Positions 15,946-25,287 are shown, counted from the stretch's first letter. The stretch: DNA of 64,000 bases from Pseudooceanicola nanhaiensis DSM 18065 (GCF_000688295.1 NZ_JHZF01000011.1:1793215-1857214), one strand, 5' to 3'. The notes: generated by a model not told the origin, from the letters alone. Made by a program: numbers and translations.

Positions 15946-17811
15946 ATGACCCGCCAGCCCTTGTCCTTCGACGCCTTCGACGAGAAGGTCTCGCCCCGCC
16001 CCGAGGAAACCGATTTCGACCGGGTGGTCGGCAACGCCCTGTCGCGCCGCGGCTTCCTCGGCGTGATGAGCTTCGGCCTCGGCGCCTTCGTCGCGGGCAC
16101 CACCGGCCTGACCCGCGCCGCCCTTGCCGCCACCGACCGCTTCGGTTTCGAGGGGATCGCGGCCAGCACCGCCGACACGATCACCCTGCCCGAGGGCTTC
16201 GACTGGAAACCGGTCGTGCTCTGGGGCGATCCCCTCTTCCCCGACGCCCCCGCCTTCGACCCCGAGACCCGCGGCACCGCCGATACCCAGGCCCGCGCCT
16301 TCGGCGACAACAACGACGGCATGTCCATCTTCCTGCGCGACGGCCGGCACGTGATGGCGGTGAACAACGAATACACCAACCTCGAGACGCTCTGGACCGC
16401 GCCCGAGACCCCCAGCGAGGACGACATCCGCAAGGGGATGATGGCGCATGGCGTCTCGATCTTCGAGGTCCGCCAGGGCGCCGAGGGCTGGGAGGTCGTC
16501 ACCGACAGCCCGCTGAACCGCCGCATCACCCCCGAGACCGAGATGGACATCACCGGCCCCGCGGCCGGCCATGCCCTGCTGCGGACCGAGGCCGATCCGG
16601 AGGGCCGCACGACACGCGGCACCTGGAACAATTGCGGCAACGGCGAGACGCCCTGGGGCACCTACCTGACCTGCGAAGAGAACTTCAACGGCTACTTCTC
16701 GTCCTCCGATCCGGCGCAGGAGATCGCGCCCGACCTCGCCCGCTACGGCATCTCGGCCGAAGACTGGGGCTACGGCTGGGCGCAGATCGACCCCCGCTTC
16801 GACATCGCGCGCCATCCGAACGAACCCAACCGCGCGGGCTACGTGGTCGAGATCGACCCGTTCGACCCGGCCGCGCGCCCGAAGAAGCGCACCGCCCTCG
16901 GCCGGTTCAAGCACGAGAACGCCGCCTGCACCATCGCCCCCGACGGCCACGCGGTGGTCTATCTCGGCGACGACGAGCGGGGCGAATTCCTCTACCGCTT
17001 CGTCTCCGACGGCGTCCATTCCGCCACCGGCGACAATGCCGACCTGCTCGAGACCGGCCGCCTCTTCGTCGCGCGCTTCGCCGAGGACATGACCGGCGAA
17101 TGGGTCGAGCTCACCCCCGAGGCGACCGGCATGGAGGCGGCCGAGATCCTGATCCACACGCGGCAGGCCGGATCCGCCGTCGGTGCGACCACGATGGACC
17201 GCCCCGAATGGGTCGCGGTGAACCCGGCCCGGCCCGAGGCCTTCGTCGCGCTGACCAACAACAGGAACCGCGGGCTGAAACCCAATGCCGGCGGCGACGA
17301 GACGCCGGTGAACGGCCCGAACCCGCGGACGGGCAACGAATACGGCCAGATCCTCCGCATCCGTCCGGATGACGAGGACCACGCCGCCACCGGTTTCACC
17401 TGGTCGCTCTTCGCCCTCGCCGGCAATCCGGAGGTCCATGACGACGCCTTCGCCGGGTCCGGGAACATCACCGCCGGGAACATGTTCAACTCGCCCGACG
17501 GCATGGCCTTCGACACCACGGGCCTGCTCTGGATCCAGACCGACGGAAATTATTCGAACGCGGGCGATTTCGCCGGACAGGGCAACAACCAGATGCTGGC
17601 CGGCGATACCGTGACAGGCGAGATCCGGCGCTTCCTCGTCGGGCCGCGCGAATGCGAGGTCACGGGTCTGTGCATCTCGCCCGATCGCAGGACCATGTTC
17701 GTGGGCATCCAGCATCCCGGCGAGGAAGGCGGCTCCACCTTCCCCGGTGGCGGCCTGCCCCGCTCCGGCGTCTTCGCCGTGACCCGCCGCGACGGCGGCC
17801 CGATCGGCTAG
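15946..17811 (+). CDS. phoX: PhoX-family alkaline phosphatase, Tat-exported
   Basis: A 621-residue protein of the PhoX/DUF839 family, calcium- and iron-dependent phosphomonoesterases used to obtain phosphate from organic sources. A twin-arginine signal (SRRGFLG, Arg34-Arg35, then a hydrophobic stretch ending near ALAA) follows an unusually long n-region. Family segments include WNNCGNGETPWGTYLTCEEN near 225-245, GRFKHENA near 320, and SPDGMAFDTTGLLWIQTDG near 515-533. The ATG at 15946 has AGGAGA before it; the frame is open upstream without similarity. A CTAGGC element lies 30-35 nt upstream. I see no clear Pho box. Confidence 0.9.
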   Translation: MTRQPLSFDAFDEKVSPRPEETDFDRVVGNALSRRGFLGVMSFGLGAFVAGTTGLTRAALAATDRFGFEGIAASTADTITLPEGFDWKPVVLWGDPLFPDAPAFDPETRGTADTQARAFGDNNDGMSIFLRDGRHVMAVNNEYTNLETLWTAPETPSEDDIRKGMMAHGVSIFEVRQGAEGWEVVTDSPLNRRITPETEMDITGPAAGHALLRTEADPEGRTTRGTWNNCGNGETPWGTYLTCEENFNGYFSSSDPAQEIAPDLARYGISAEDWGYGWAQIDPRFDIARHPNEPNRAGYVVEIDPFDPAARPKKRTALGRFKHENAACTIAPDGHAVVYLGDDERGEFLYRFVSDGVHSATGDNADLLETGRLFVARFAEDMTGEWVELTPEATGMEAAEILIHTRQAGSAVGATTMDRPEWVAVNPARPEAFVALTNNRNRGLKPNAGGDETPVNGPNPRTGNEYGQILRIRPDDEDHAATGFTWSLFALAGNPEVHDDAFAGSGNITAGNMFNSPDGMAFDTTGLLWIQTDGNYSNAGDFAGQGNNQMLAGDTVTGEIRRFLVGPRECEVTGLCISPDRRTMFVGIQHPGEEGGSTFPGGGLPRSGVFAVTRRDGGPIG

Positions 17812-17880
17812 GTTTTCATCCCAATCCCTTTTCCCTCCCCCCCCGGGACCATCCTTTTCATCACCAAGCCCTTTGGCCCC

Positions 17881-17917
17881 GGCCCGGCGGACGCGCCGGG
17901 CCGGGCCTTCTTTCCTT
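17881..17917 (+). terminator. Rho-independent terminator after phoX
   Basis: GGCCCGGCG (17881-17889) pairs with CGCCGGGCC (17894-17902) around a GACG loop, followed by a pyrimidine stretch CTTCTTTCCTT. Confidence 0.65.
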
Positions 17918-17976
17918 CCCCCCGGGGCTCTGCCATAACCGCGGCCAGAGGATCAGACCGAGGGGGCAATCGGACC

Positions 17977-18843
17977 ATGGCGACCGGCACCAACCTGCGC
18001 ACCTATCACGACGGCCAGTGGCACGACGGCGACCTGGCCGTGATGAAGGCGGCGGACCACGGGTCCTGGCTGGGCACCACGGTCTTCGACGGCGCCCGGA
18101 TGGCGCACGGGCTGGTGCCCGACCTCGACCGCCACCTCGCCCGGGTGAACCGCTCGGCCGAGGCGCTGATGATCACGCCCACCGTCTCCACCGACGAGAT
18201 GATCGCCATCGTCCGCGAGGGGCTCCGCGCCTATCCGAAGGACGCCGCCGTCTACATCCGGCCGATGTACTGGGCGCTCGAGGGCGGCGATCTGGGCGTC
18301 GCCCCGAAACAGGGCGCGACCGGCTTCTGCGTGAGCCTCGAACAGATCCCGCTGGCCCCGCGCGACGCCGCGACGACGCTGACCCGGACGCGGTTCCGCC
18401 GCCCGACGCTCGACTGCGCGGTCACGAATGCGAAGGCCGGCTGCCTCTATCCCAACAACGCGCGGATGCTGATGGAGGCCAAGGCCAAGGGCTTCGGCAA
18501 CGCGCTGGTGGCCGACGCCATGGGCAACGTCGCCGAAACCGCGACCGCCAATGTCTTCATGGTCAGGGACGGGGCGGTCTTCACCCCGATCGCCAACGGC
18601 ACCTTCCTCGCCGGCATCACCCGCGCGCGGCACATCGCGAACCTGCGGGCCGATGGCTACGAGGTGCACGAGACGGTGCTGTCCTTCGCCGATTTCGAAC
18701 AGGCGGACGAGGTCTTCCTGTCGGGCAACATGATGAAGGTCACGCCCGTCACCGCCTTCGACGACACGTCCTACCAGGTCGGCCCGGTGACCCGTAAGGC
18801 GCATGACCTCTACTGGGACTGGGCGGCCTCTTCCCCGCTCTAG
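17977..18843 (+). CDS. class IV aminotransferase, branched-chain type
   Basis: A 288-residue PLP enzyme of fold type IV. Lys153 in TNAKAGCLYPN is the PLP Schiff-base lysine; ETATANVF near 188-195 and GTFLAGITRARHI near 208-220 are typical of branched-chain aminotransferases (IlvE) and D-amino-acid transaminases. Overall pattern favours a branched-chain amino acid aminotransferase, though whether it is the main IlvE cannot be told. No ilv neighbours. The ATG at 17977 follows the phoX terminator, so it has its own promoter. Confidence 0.85.
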   Translation: MATGTNLRTYHDGQWHDGDLAVMKAADHGSWLGTTVFDGARMAHGLVPDLDRHLARVNRSAEALMITPTVSTDEMIAIVREGLRAYPKDAAVYIRPMYWALEGGDLGVAPKQGATGFCVSLEQIPLAPRDAATTLTRTRFRRPTLDCAVTNAKAGCLYPNNARMLMEAKAKGFGNALVADAMGNVAETATANVFMVRDGAVFTPIANGTFLAGITRARHIANLRADGYEVHETVLSFADFEQADEVFLSGNMMKVTPVTAFDDTSYQVGPVTRKAHDLYWDWAASSPL

Positions 18844-18880
18844 GCAGGGCGCCACCAGGCTAAACCGGGCACGCCCCCTG

Positions 18881-18972
18881 CCTTCCTCTGGTCCATGTAT
18901 CCCCGCCGGAGGCAGACGCGATTTGGCCTCGGGCCAAATCGCCATGAATCGCGTGCGCGGGCTTGCCCGCGC
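18881..18972 (-). repeat. structured intergenic repeat, family A, copy 2
   Basis: On the minus strand the core reads CTCCGGCGGGGATACATGG followed by ACCAGAGGAAG. The first hairpin, GCGATTTGGCC (18918-18928) with GGCCAAATCGC (18932-18942), differs from copy 1 by a C-to-T change matched by G-to-A on the other arm. The second hairpin GCGCGGGC/GCCCGCGC (18955-18972) is identical to copy 1. It fills the gap between two convergent genes. Confidence 0.78.
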
Positions 18973-18991
18973 TCCGCTGGATCGGTCCCGC

Positions 18992-19702
18992 TCAGAGCGC
19001 GGGGTCGGAGGCGACGCGCACGAGGCGCGTCAGGTCGCCCAGGCGCTCGCGCTGCCGGCCCTCCGCATCGAAGTTCGAGGGGGACAGCCAGACCGCGAAG
19101 GCCTCCTTCAGGGCGGGCCATTCGCGGTCGGTGATCGCGAACCACGCAGTGTCGCGGTTGCGGCCCTTGACCACCATGTGCTGGCGGAAGATGCCCTCGT
19201 AGCTGAAGCCCAGCCGCTGCGCCGCGCGGCGCGAGGGCATGTTGAGGGCGTTGCACTTCCACTCGTAGCGCCGGTAGCCCGCGGAGAAGGCCCAGTCCAT
19301 CATCAGCACCATCGCCTCGGTCGCTGCCCGTGTCTTCTGGAGCGCGGGGGAAAACGCGATGTTGCCGACCTCGATCACCCCCTGCTCGGGCGTGATCCTG
19401 AGGTAGGAGGCGACCCCGGCCCAGAGCCCCTGCGCCTTGTCCCTGATGGCGAGGAAATACGGATCCGTCCCGCCCTCGGCCTCCCGCATCCAGCGGTGAT
19501 ACTGCGCGGCGCTGCCGAAGGGACCGTTCGGCATGTAGTCCCAGATCCACTCCAGGCCCTGCATCTCGTCATAGATCAGCGCCGCATGCGTGTCGGCATG
19601 CATCGGCTCCAGCAGCGCATGGTGGCCCTCGAGCCGCAGCGCCTCGGGGCGCGGCGGCGCCTGCCAGCCCTGCACGATCTCTCCGACGGGACGGTTTTCC
19701 AT
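18992..19702 (-). CDS. GNAT family N-acetyltransferase, RimJ/RimL type
   Basis: A 236-residue acetyltransferase. After an N-terminal segment RPEALRLEGHHALLEPM, the GNAT core has GVIEVGNIAFSP near 110-121, the acetyl-CoA loop region LQKTRAATEAMVLMMDWAF near 123-142, and NMPSRRAAQRLGFSYEGIFRQHMVVKGRNRDT near 158-188, matching RimJ/RimL-like enzymes (protein or small-molecule N-acetylation). Acceptor unknown. Start 19702 has GGGAGA 4-5 nt upstream; an alternative ATG lies 15 nt earlier. A CTAG element is 28 nt upstream. Confidence 0.85.
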   Translation of the reverse strand: MENRPVGEIVQGWQAPPRPEALRLEGHHALLEPMHADTHAALIYDEMQGLEWIWDYMPNGPFGSAAQYHRWMREAEGGTDPYFLAIRDKAQGLWAGVASYLRITPEQGVIEVGNIAFSPALQKTRAATEAMVLMMDWAFSAGYRRYEWKCNALNMPSRRAAQRLGFSYEGIFRQHMVVKGRNRDTAWFAITDREWPALKEAFAVWLSPSNFDAEGRQRERLGDLTRLVRVASDPAL

Positions 19703-19827
19703 GGGGTCTCCCTGCATCTCCGCGCGAGCCTAGCCCGGCGTCCCGGGATCCGGAAGAGCCGTCGGGCGGAACCGGCGCGGCAAGGGGGGTGTTCATCCCC
19801 TGTCAGCACCTGCGAGAGGACAGCCCG

Positions 19828-20304
19828 ATGCCATCCATCTACGACGCCATCAAGCAAGACCACGACCGCCACCGCGCGCTGCTCGAGCGCATCGCGCAGA
19901 CCGAGGGCGCCAGCGACGAGCGCAAGGAGGCCTGGGAGGCCTTCTACAACGACGTGAAGGGCCATTCCGCCGCCGAGGAGGAGACCTTCTATTCCAAGCT
20001 CCTGCAGCAGACCTGGGGCCAGGACGCGGCCCGGCACTCGGTCCACGAACACGCCGAGATGGACGAGATCCTCGAGGAACTGCGCGAGATGGACATGGCC
20101 TCGCCCGGCTGGATCACCCGGTTCAAGACGCTGAAGCACGATTACGAGCACCACATGGACGAGGAGGAGGACGAGGTCTTCACCCGCGCCAGGAAGGTGA
20201 TCGGCGAGGAGGAGAACGACGCCTACGGGGAGACGTTCCTGAAGCGCAAGTCGGAGGAGCTGAAGCTGATCGAGGAGAAGCGCGCGGACGCGCTGGAAGA
20301 CTGA
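19828..20304 (+). CDS. hemerythrin domain protein
   Basis: A 158-residue four-helix-bundle protein with the hemerythrin/HHE metal-ligand pattern: HDRHRALLE near residues 12-20, GHSAAEEETFY near 46-56, VHEHAEMDE near 71-79, and HDYEHHMDEEEDEVF near 101-115. Such domains bind a di-iron centre and serve in oxygen, NO or redox sensing or iron storage; which applies here is not visible. The tail is Glu/Lys-rich. The ATG at 19828 follows AGAGGA. A hairpin terminator follows. Confidence 0.85.
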   Translation: MPSIYDAIKQDHDRHRALLERIAQTEGASDERKEAWEAFYNDVKGHSAAEEETFYSKLLQQTWGQDAARHSVHEHAEMDEILEELREMDMASPGWITRFKTLKHDYEHHMDEEEDEVFTRARKVIGEEENDAYGETFLKRKSEELKLIEEKRADALED

Positions 20305-20329
20305 TCCCTTTCTCCGGGAGGTCGAATCG

Positions 20330-20362
20330 CGGGCGCCGTCCCCCAGGGGGCGGCGCCCGTTC
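20330..20362 (+). terminator. hairpin terminator after the hemerythrin gene
   Basis: CGGGCGCCG (20330-20338) pairs with CGGCGCCCG (20351-20359), with additional C-G pairs inside, followed by TTCC. It precedes family A repeat copy 3. Confidence 0.55.
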
Positions 20363-20374
20363 CTGCGTGCGGAA

Positions 20375-20449
20375 GGGGGGCTGTCTGCCCCCCGCCGGGA
20401 CCTGCGGTCCCGACTCCCCCCGAGGATATTTCCGGCAAGAGGAAGACGG
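20375..20449 (+). repeat. structured intergenic repeat, family A, copy 3
   Basis: GGGGGGC/GCCCCCC hairpin (20375-20393), then CGGGACC/GGTCCCG hairpin (20396-20412), then the core CCCCCCGAGGATATTTCC and CAAGAGGAAG. The core matches the other three copies; the hairpin arms match only in layout. Lies between two convergent genes. Confidence 0.75.
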
Positions 20450-20472
20450 GGAGACGGCGCGGGGGCGCGGGC

Positions 20473-21483
20473 TCAGCCCTCCGAGACGCCGGCCTCCGCG
20501 AAGGTCGCCATGCCGGAATGGCAGGCGACGGCGCCCTTGAAGACCTGGATCGCCAGCGCGGCGCCGGAGCCTTCGCCGAGCCGCATGCCGAGCGACAGGA
20601 GCGGCGCCTTGCCGAGGCGGTCGAGGAGGGCGGCATGGCCCGCCTCGGCGCTCACGTGGCCCGCGACGCAATGGTCGAGGGCGCGGGGCGCGGTTTCGGC
20701 GAGGCAGGCCGCGGCGGCGCAGCAGATGAAGCCGTCGAGGATCACCGGGATGCCTGCGACACGCGCCCGCGCGATGGCGCCCGCCATGGCCGCGATCTCG
20801 CGCCCGCCGAGGCGGCGCAGGGTTTCGAGCCCGTCGCCCTGCCCGGCGTGGAGGGCGGCGCCTGCGGCGACCACCTCGGATTTCAGCGCGAGGCCCGCGT
20901 CGTCGACGCCGGTGCCGCGGCCGACCCAGTCGGCGGCCGCTCCGCCGTAGAGCGCCTGCGCGAGGGCGGCCGCCGAGGTCGTGTTGCCGATGCCCATCTC
21001 GCCCACCACGAGGAGGTCCGTTGCGGGATCGACCGCCTCCCACCCCGCGCGCAGGGCCGCGAGGAAGGCGGGTCCGTCCATCGCGGGGCCTTCGGTGAAG
21101 TCCCGCGTGGGCGTGTCGAGCGACAGGGCGTGCACGTCCATCCGCGCCCCCGCCAGCGTCGCGAGCTGGTTGATCGCCGCGCCGCCGGCCTGGAAATTCT
21201 GCACCATCTGCTCGGTGACGGCCGCCGGGAAGGCCGAGACGCCGCGGGCGGTGATCCCGTGGTTGCCGGCGAAGACGATGACCTGCGGGGCGGTGACCGA
21301 GGGCCGCGGATCGTCGCGCCAGCCCGCGTACCAGATCGCGAGCGCCTCGAGCCGGCCGAGCGCGCCCGGCGGCTTGGTCAGCTGACCGTTGCGCGCCTGC
21401 GCCCCTCGCGTGGCGGCCTCGCTCGGCCCCGGCGCGCCCGCCAGGGCCGCGCGGAGGTCGTCAATGGTGCGGATATCGGTCAT
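20473..21483 (-). CDS. cobT: nicotinate-nucleotide--dimethylbenzimidazole phosphoribosyltransferase
   Basis: A 336-residue CobT that makes alpha-ribazole phosphate for the lower ligand of cobalamin. Signature segments: [11 protein letters not shown] near residues 36-46, [30 protein letters not shown] near 67-96, [14 protein letters not shown] near 162-175, and a catalytic Glu in [11 protein letters not shown] near 308-318. Divergent from cobS, 65 bp apart, too close for a cobalamin riboswitch between them. Confidence 0.96.
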   Translation of the reverse strand: MTDIRTIDDLRAALAGAPGPSEAATRGAQARNGQLTKPPGALGRLEALAIWYAGWRDDPRPSVTAPQVIVFAGNHGITARGVSAFPAAVTEQMVQNFQAGGAAINQLATLAGARMDVHALSLDTPTRDFTEGPAMDGPAFLAALRAGWEAVDPATDLLVVGEMGIGNTTSAAALAQALYGGAAADWVGRGTGVDDAGLALKSEVVAAGAALHAGQGDGLETLRRLGGREIAAMAGAIARARVAGIPVILDGFICCAAAACLAETAPRALDHCVAGHVSAEAGHAALLDRLGKAPLLSLGMRLGEGSGAALAIQVFKGAVACHSGMATFAEAGVSEG

Positions 21484-21548
21484 GGAAACTCCATTGCTCT
21501 TGCCTCGGGGCCCGTGTCTAACGGAACCGCCCGAGGACAGGAAGCGCG

Positions 21549-22313
21549 ATGACCGACGCCGCAGAGACCGACACCGACCGCCCGCCGCGTCCAGGCGACG
21601 TGGCGGCGGCGCTCGCGCTCCTCAGCCGGCTGCCGCTCGCCTCCGCGCCCCGGGCCCATGCCGGCACCGCCTGGGCCTACCCGCTGGCGGGGGCCGTGCT
21701 GGGCGCGCTCGCGGCGCTCGTCGGTTCCGTCGCGCTCTGGCTCGGCCTGCCCCCGCCGCTGGCGGCGCTGGTGGTGCTCGCGGCGCTTGTGGTGATGACC
21801 GGGGCGCTGCACGAGGACGGGCTCGCGGATGTGGCGGACGGCTTCTGGGGCGGCTGGACCCGCGCCCGGCGGCTCGAGATCATGCGGGACAGCCGGATCG
21901 GGACCTACGGGGTCGTGGCGTTGGCGCTGTCGCTTGCCGCGCGCTGGCAGGCGCTGGCGCTGATCCTCGCGGGCGGCGGCCACTGGGCGGCGCTGATCGC
22001 CGTGGCGGCGCTCAGCCGGGCGGCGATGCCGATGGTGATGCGCGCCCTGCCCCATGCCCGCGGCGACGGGCTCAGCCGTTCGGTCGGCCGCCCGCGGGCG
22101 GCGCGGGCCTGGGCCGCCGCGGGGGTCGCGGCGCTGGTGGCGCTGCCCTGCCTCGGGCTCGGCGGTACGCTGGGCGCGGTGCTGCTCGTCGCCCTCGTCG
22201 CGACCGGGGTGGCCCTGCTCGCGAAGGCGAAGATCGGCGGCCAGACCGGGGACGTCCTGGGCGCGACCCAGCAGCTCTGCGAGATCGCGCTCCTCTGCGC
22301 CCTCGCGGCCTGA
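21549..22313 (+). CDS. cobS: adenosylcobinamide-GDP ribazoletransferase
   Basis: A 254-residue polytopic membrane enzyme that joins adenosylcobinamide-GDP with alpha-ribazole (or its phosphate) in the last steps of cobalamin assembly. Conserved CobS motifs: LSRLPL near residue 25, [15 protein letters not shown] near 85-99 with the Asp-rich metal site, [13 protein letters not shown] near 111-123, and [10 protein letters not shown] near 234-243. Partner of the divergent cobT; other cob genes are not in the window. Confidence 0.95.
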   Translation: MTDAAETDTDRPPRPGDVAAALALLSRLPLASAPRAHAGTAWAYPLAGAVLGALAALVGSVALWLGLPPPLAALVVLAALVVMTGALHEDGLADVADGFWGGWTRARRLEIMRDSRIGTYGVVALALSLAARWQALALILAGGGHWAALIAVAALSRAAMPMVMRALPHARGDGLSRSVGRPRAARAWAAAGVAALVALPCLGLGGTLGAVLLVALVATGVALLAKAKIGGQTGDVLGATQQLCEIALLCALAA

Positions 22314-22408
22314 CACATACCCGGCCTTTCACATATCTGACAGAGAAGGCTCTGGACCCCGGCGCGACGCTCCGGCAATCAGGGGGCAAGGATCAAGGGA
22401 GTACCAAG

Positions 22409-23201
22409 ATGACCAACGGGGCCGACCTGCTCTGCGATACCCTGCTGGCGAACGACGTGGACGTCTGCTTCGCCAACCCGGGCACCTCCGAAATGCACTT
22501 CGTCGCGGCGCTCGACCGCAAGCAGAACATGCGCTGCGTGCTGGGGCTCTTCGAGGGCGTGGTGACCGGGGCCGCGGACGGCTACGCGCGGATGGCGGGC
22601 GTGCCGGCGGCGACGCTGCTGCACACCGGGCCCGGCCTCGCCAACGGTCTCGCCAACATGCACAACGCGCGGCGGGCCTCGACGCCGATGGTCAACGTGG
22701 TGGGCGATCATGCGAGCTACCACCTGCCGAACGACGCGCCGCTGACGAGCGACATCGAGAGCCTCGCGCATCCGATGTCGAAATACGTCCGCCGATGCGC
22801 GGGCGCCGAGGACGTGAGCCGCGCCACCGCCGATGCGATCACGGCGGCGCGGAATGCGCCCACGGGCGTGACGACGCTGATCCTGCCCGCCGACGCCGCC
22901 TGGGGCGAGCTGTCGGACGACACGCCGGTGCACAAGGCGCAGCTCCGAGCGCCCTCGCGGGTCGATGGCGGGCGTCTGGACGAGGCGGTGAAGGCGCTGA
23001 AGGCGGGCGGCAAGCCGATCCTGATGCTGGCGGGCGCAGCGCTCCGCGAGGGACCGCTGCGGCGGGCCGCGCAGATCGCCGAGGCGACCGGCGCGCGGGT
23101 CATCGCCCAGCAGTCGAACGCCCGGGTCGAGCGCGGCGCGGGCCGGGTCCCGGTCGAGCGGGTGCCCTACCCCGTCGACCAGGCGACCAAGTTCCTCGCC
23201 G
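22409..23201 (+). pseudogene. acetolactate synthase-like TPP enzyme, 3' half missing
   Basis: The ATG at 22409, with AAGGGA upstream, opens about 264 codons that match a TPP-dependent acetolactate-synthase large-subunit-like enzyme: DVCFANPGTSEMHFVAALD near 17-35, FEGVVTGAADGYARMAG (catalytic Glu near 48), GPGLANGLANMHNARR, GDHASYH, and the start of the central domain. Family members are usually about 515 residues, with a C-terminal TPP-pyrophosphate domain. Here similarity stops at about 23200 and the DNA continues as an enoyl-CoA hydratase gene in another frame. The reading frame itself stays open to 24373, so a 654-residue chimeric product with a nonsense tail is possible. Probably non-functional, or a misjoin. 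Confidence 0.7.
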
Positions 23202-23216
23202 GGACGCCTGCGCATC

Positions 23217-23963
23217 GTGACGATGACCCGCCCCGAGGCGAAGAACGCCCTGAACAGCGAGATGACGCAGGGGCTGGCCGACATCATGGCCGAATACCGG
23301 CAGGACCCCGAGGTCCGCTGCGTGATCCTGACCGGCGCCGAGGGCTATTTCTGCGTCGGTGGCGACGTGAAGGGCATGGCCGCGGGCGGCGAGAAACGGA
23401 CGGTGGAGCAGAAGGCGGCCGACCTGCGGCGCCGGATGGAAGCGGTCCGCAACCTGCACGAGATGGAGAAGCCCACCATCGCCGCCGTCGAGGGCGCGGC
23501 GGCGGGCGCGGGCCTCGGCCTCGCGCTGGCCTGCGACTTCCGGATCTGCTCGGACAGCGCCAAGATCACCTCGGCCTTCGCCAAGGTCGGGCTCTCGGGC
23601 GATTACGGCGGCTCGTTCCTCGCCTCGCAGATCCTCGGCGTCGCGAAGGCGCGGGAGTTCTGGATGCTCTCGCCCGTCATCTCCGGCAAGGAGGCCGAAC
23701 GCATGGGCCTGATGACCCGCGCGGTCGATCCCGGCACGGCGCTGGAAGAGGCGATCCAGCTGGGCGAACAGCTCGCCGAGGGGCCGACGCTGACCTACGG
23801 GCGGATGAAGCGGAACTTCCGGCTGATCGAGCGCGGCGCGACGATGGGCGAGCTGCTGGACAGCGAGGCGCTGAACCACGCGCTCTCGACCGAGACGGCG
23901 GATCACAAGGAGGCCGCGCAGGCCTTCGTCGAGAAGCGCGCGCCGGCCTTCACCGGATCGTGA
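23217..23963 (+). CDS. enoyl-CoA hydratase/isomerase family protein, 5'-truncated
   Basis: From a GTG at 23217 this encodes 248 residues of the crotonase family: RPEAKNALNSEM near residue 5, oxyanion-hole segments FCVGGDVKGM near 43-52 and GAAAGAGLGLALACDFRI near 96-113, and GLSGDYGGSFLASQILG near 124-140. Upstream codons in the same frame (GRLRIVT) also look like crotonase sequence, but before them the DNA belongs to the acetolactate-synthase-like gene. The normal N-terminal strand, start codon and ribosome-binding site are therefore missing. Whether it is translated from the GTG, or coupled to the upstream frame, is unknown. Confidence 0.75.
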   Translation: MTMTRPEAKNALNSEMTQGLADIMAEYRQDPEVRCVILTGAEGYFCVGGDVKGMAAGGEKRTVEQKAADLRRRMEAVRNLHEMEKPTIAAVEGAAAGAGLGLALACDFRICSDSAKITSAFAKVGLSGDYGGSFLASQILGVAKAREFWMLSPVISGKEAERMGLMTRAVDPGTALEEAIQLGEQLAEGPTLTYGRMKRNFRLIERGATMGELLDSEALNHALSTETADHKEAAQAFVEKRAPAFTGS

Positions 23964-24000
23964 CCCGCGGCGGCCTTCAGGGGCCGTCCGGCAGGATGCA

Positions 24001-24034
24001 GGACCCGTTCCCGGCCGGGGGCGGGTCCTTTCCG
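24001..24034 (+). terminator. terminator after the enoyl-CoA hydratase gene
   Basis: GGACCCG (24001-24007) pairs with CGGGTCC (24022-24028), followed by TTTCCGTTT, just before the stop of the convergent alcohol dehydrogenase gene. Confidence 0.6.
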
Positions 24035-24036
24035 TT

Positions 24037-25221
24037 TCACCACATGCGCTCCAGCAGCGCGCGGGCGTCGGCCTCGTCCGCGGGCCGACGCGGGGAGCCC
24101 GCGACATGCGGCAGGGTCAGGACCTGCGGCGCGAGATCGAGGAGCGCCTCGCGCGAGGGCACGCCCGCATCGCGCGCGCGGATCGGCTGGCCCAGCGCGG
24201 TGACGAGCCGCGCGATGGCGGGCCCCACGGCGGCGGCGCCCTCCACGCCCAGGGCCTGCGCGACCCGCTCCAGCTCCGGCCCGGCGGCGGGGGCCACCCA
24301 GGCGGCGACGTGGTGCAGGGTGATGCAGGAGCAGATCCCGTGCGGCACGCCGAAGGTGCCGCCCAGCAGGTAGCCGATGCCGTGGCTCAGCCCGGTCCCC
24401 GCGCTCGACCCGCAGGAGAGCGACAGCCAGGCGCCCGCCTGCACCGCGGAAATGGCGGCAAGGTCGGACGGATCGCGCCGGCAGGCCGGAAGCCCGTGCA
24501 GCAGCTGGCGGATCGCCTCGAGCCCCAGCCCGTCGGTATAGGGCGTGGCGCGGGGGCCGTAGAGCCCCTCGACCGCGTGATCGAGCGAGCGGATGGCGGA
24601 GGAGAGCCAGAGGTCCGGCGGCGTCGGCAGCACGGCCTCGGGGTCGTGGATCACGACGTCGGGCAGAAGCCGGGGATGCCCGATCCGCCGTTTCGCCCCG
24701 CTCTCGCGGTCGAGCACGCCCGCCACCCCGGTGAACTCGGCGGCCGAGGCGGTGGTCGGGATGGCGATCTGGGCGGGCATCGCCTGCCGCTCTCCCGGCG
24801 CGGGGATCGGCGGGGTGAGCAGCGCGCGCATCTCTGCAATGCCCGCGACCTCCATCCCGAGGCAGTAGGTCACGAACTTCCCCGCATCCATCACCGCCCC
24901 GCCGCCGAGCGAGACGACGGCATCCGCCCCGGCGGCGCGCGCGGCCTCGACCGCCGCGGCCACGTCGTCGAGCGGGTCATGGGCCGAAATGCCGTCGAAG
25001 ACGCCGGCGATCCGGTCGGGCGCCGCGGCGCGGAGCCGCTCCGGCAGGGGCCCCTGCCCCACGCTGCGCCCGGTCAGGATGAAGGCGCGCCGCGCGCCCA
25101 TCCGGTCGAGGTGCTCTCCGAGCCTGGCGACGGCGCCGGGGCCCGAGACCACGCGGTGGCTGCGGGGGGCGACGTAGGTGCGGATGGCGGGGGCCGGGTC
25201 ACGGCGCGGGATCTCGGTCAT
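24037..25221 (-). CDS. iron-containing alcohol dehydrogenase / maleylacetate reductase family protein
   Basis: A 394-residue group III alcohol dehydrogenase. Motifs: SLGGGAVMDAGK near residues 105-116 (NAD(P) binding), AIPTTASAAEFTGVAGV near 155-170, HDPEAVL, SLDHAVEGLYG near 220-230, and GLSHGIGYLLGGTFGVPHGIC near 285-305, which together give the Asp and His metal ligands. Substrate cannot be told; relatives include maleylacetate reductases and alcohol dehydrogenases. The ATG at 25221 (MTEIPRRD) is preferred because further upstream the frame runs into the intergenic repeat. It lies downstream of the dpp genes on the same strand but separated by 246 bp with a repeat. Confidence 0.8.
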   Translation of the reverse strand: MTEIPRRDPAPAIRTYVAPRSHRVVSGPGAVARLGEHLDRMGARRAFILTGRSVGQGPLPERLRAAAPDRIAGVFDGISAHDPLDDVAAAVEAARAAGADAVVSLGGGAVMDAGKFVTYCLGMEVAGIAEMRALLTPPIPAPGERQAMPAQIAIPTTASAAEFTGVAGVLDRESGAKRRIGHPRLLPDVVIHDPEAVLPTPPDLWLSSAIRSLDHAVEGLYGPRATPYTDGLGLEAIRQLLHGLPACRRDPSDLAAISAVQAGAWLSLSCGSSAGTGLSHGIGYLLGGTFGVPHGICSCITLHHVAAWVAPAAGPELERVAQALGVEGAAAVGPAIARLVTALGQPIRARDAGVPSREALLDLAPQVLTLPHVAGSPRRPADEADARALLERMW

Positions 25222-25287
25222 GCGCGGGATGCTGCGGCGCGACGCGGGTTCGGGCAAGAGCCTCGGGCGGGATCGCAGGTGGCGGGG

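Noticed and set aside
21484..21548. Cobalamin riboswitch between cobT and cobS
   Set aside because: The divergent gap is only 65 bp and has no B12-box-like segment.
23964..24036. Continuation of the acetolactate-synthase-like frame to 24373 as a genuine 654-residue fusion enzyme
   Set aside because: Past about 23200 the frame encodes out-of-frame crotonase sequence and then the antisense of the alcohol dehydrogenase gene, with no TPP-binding domain.
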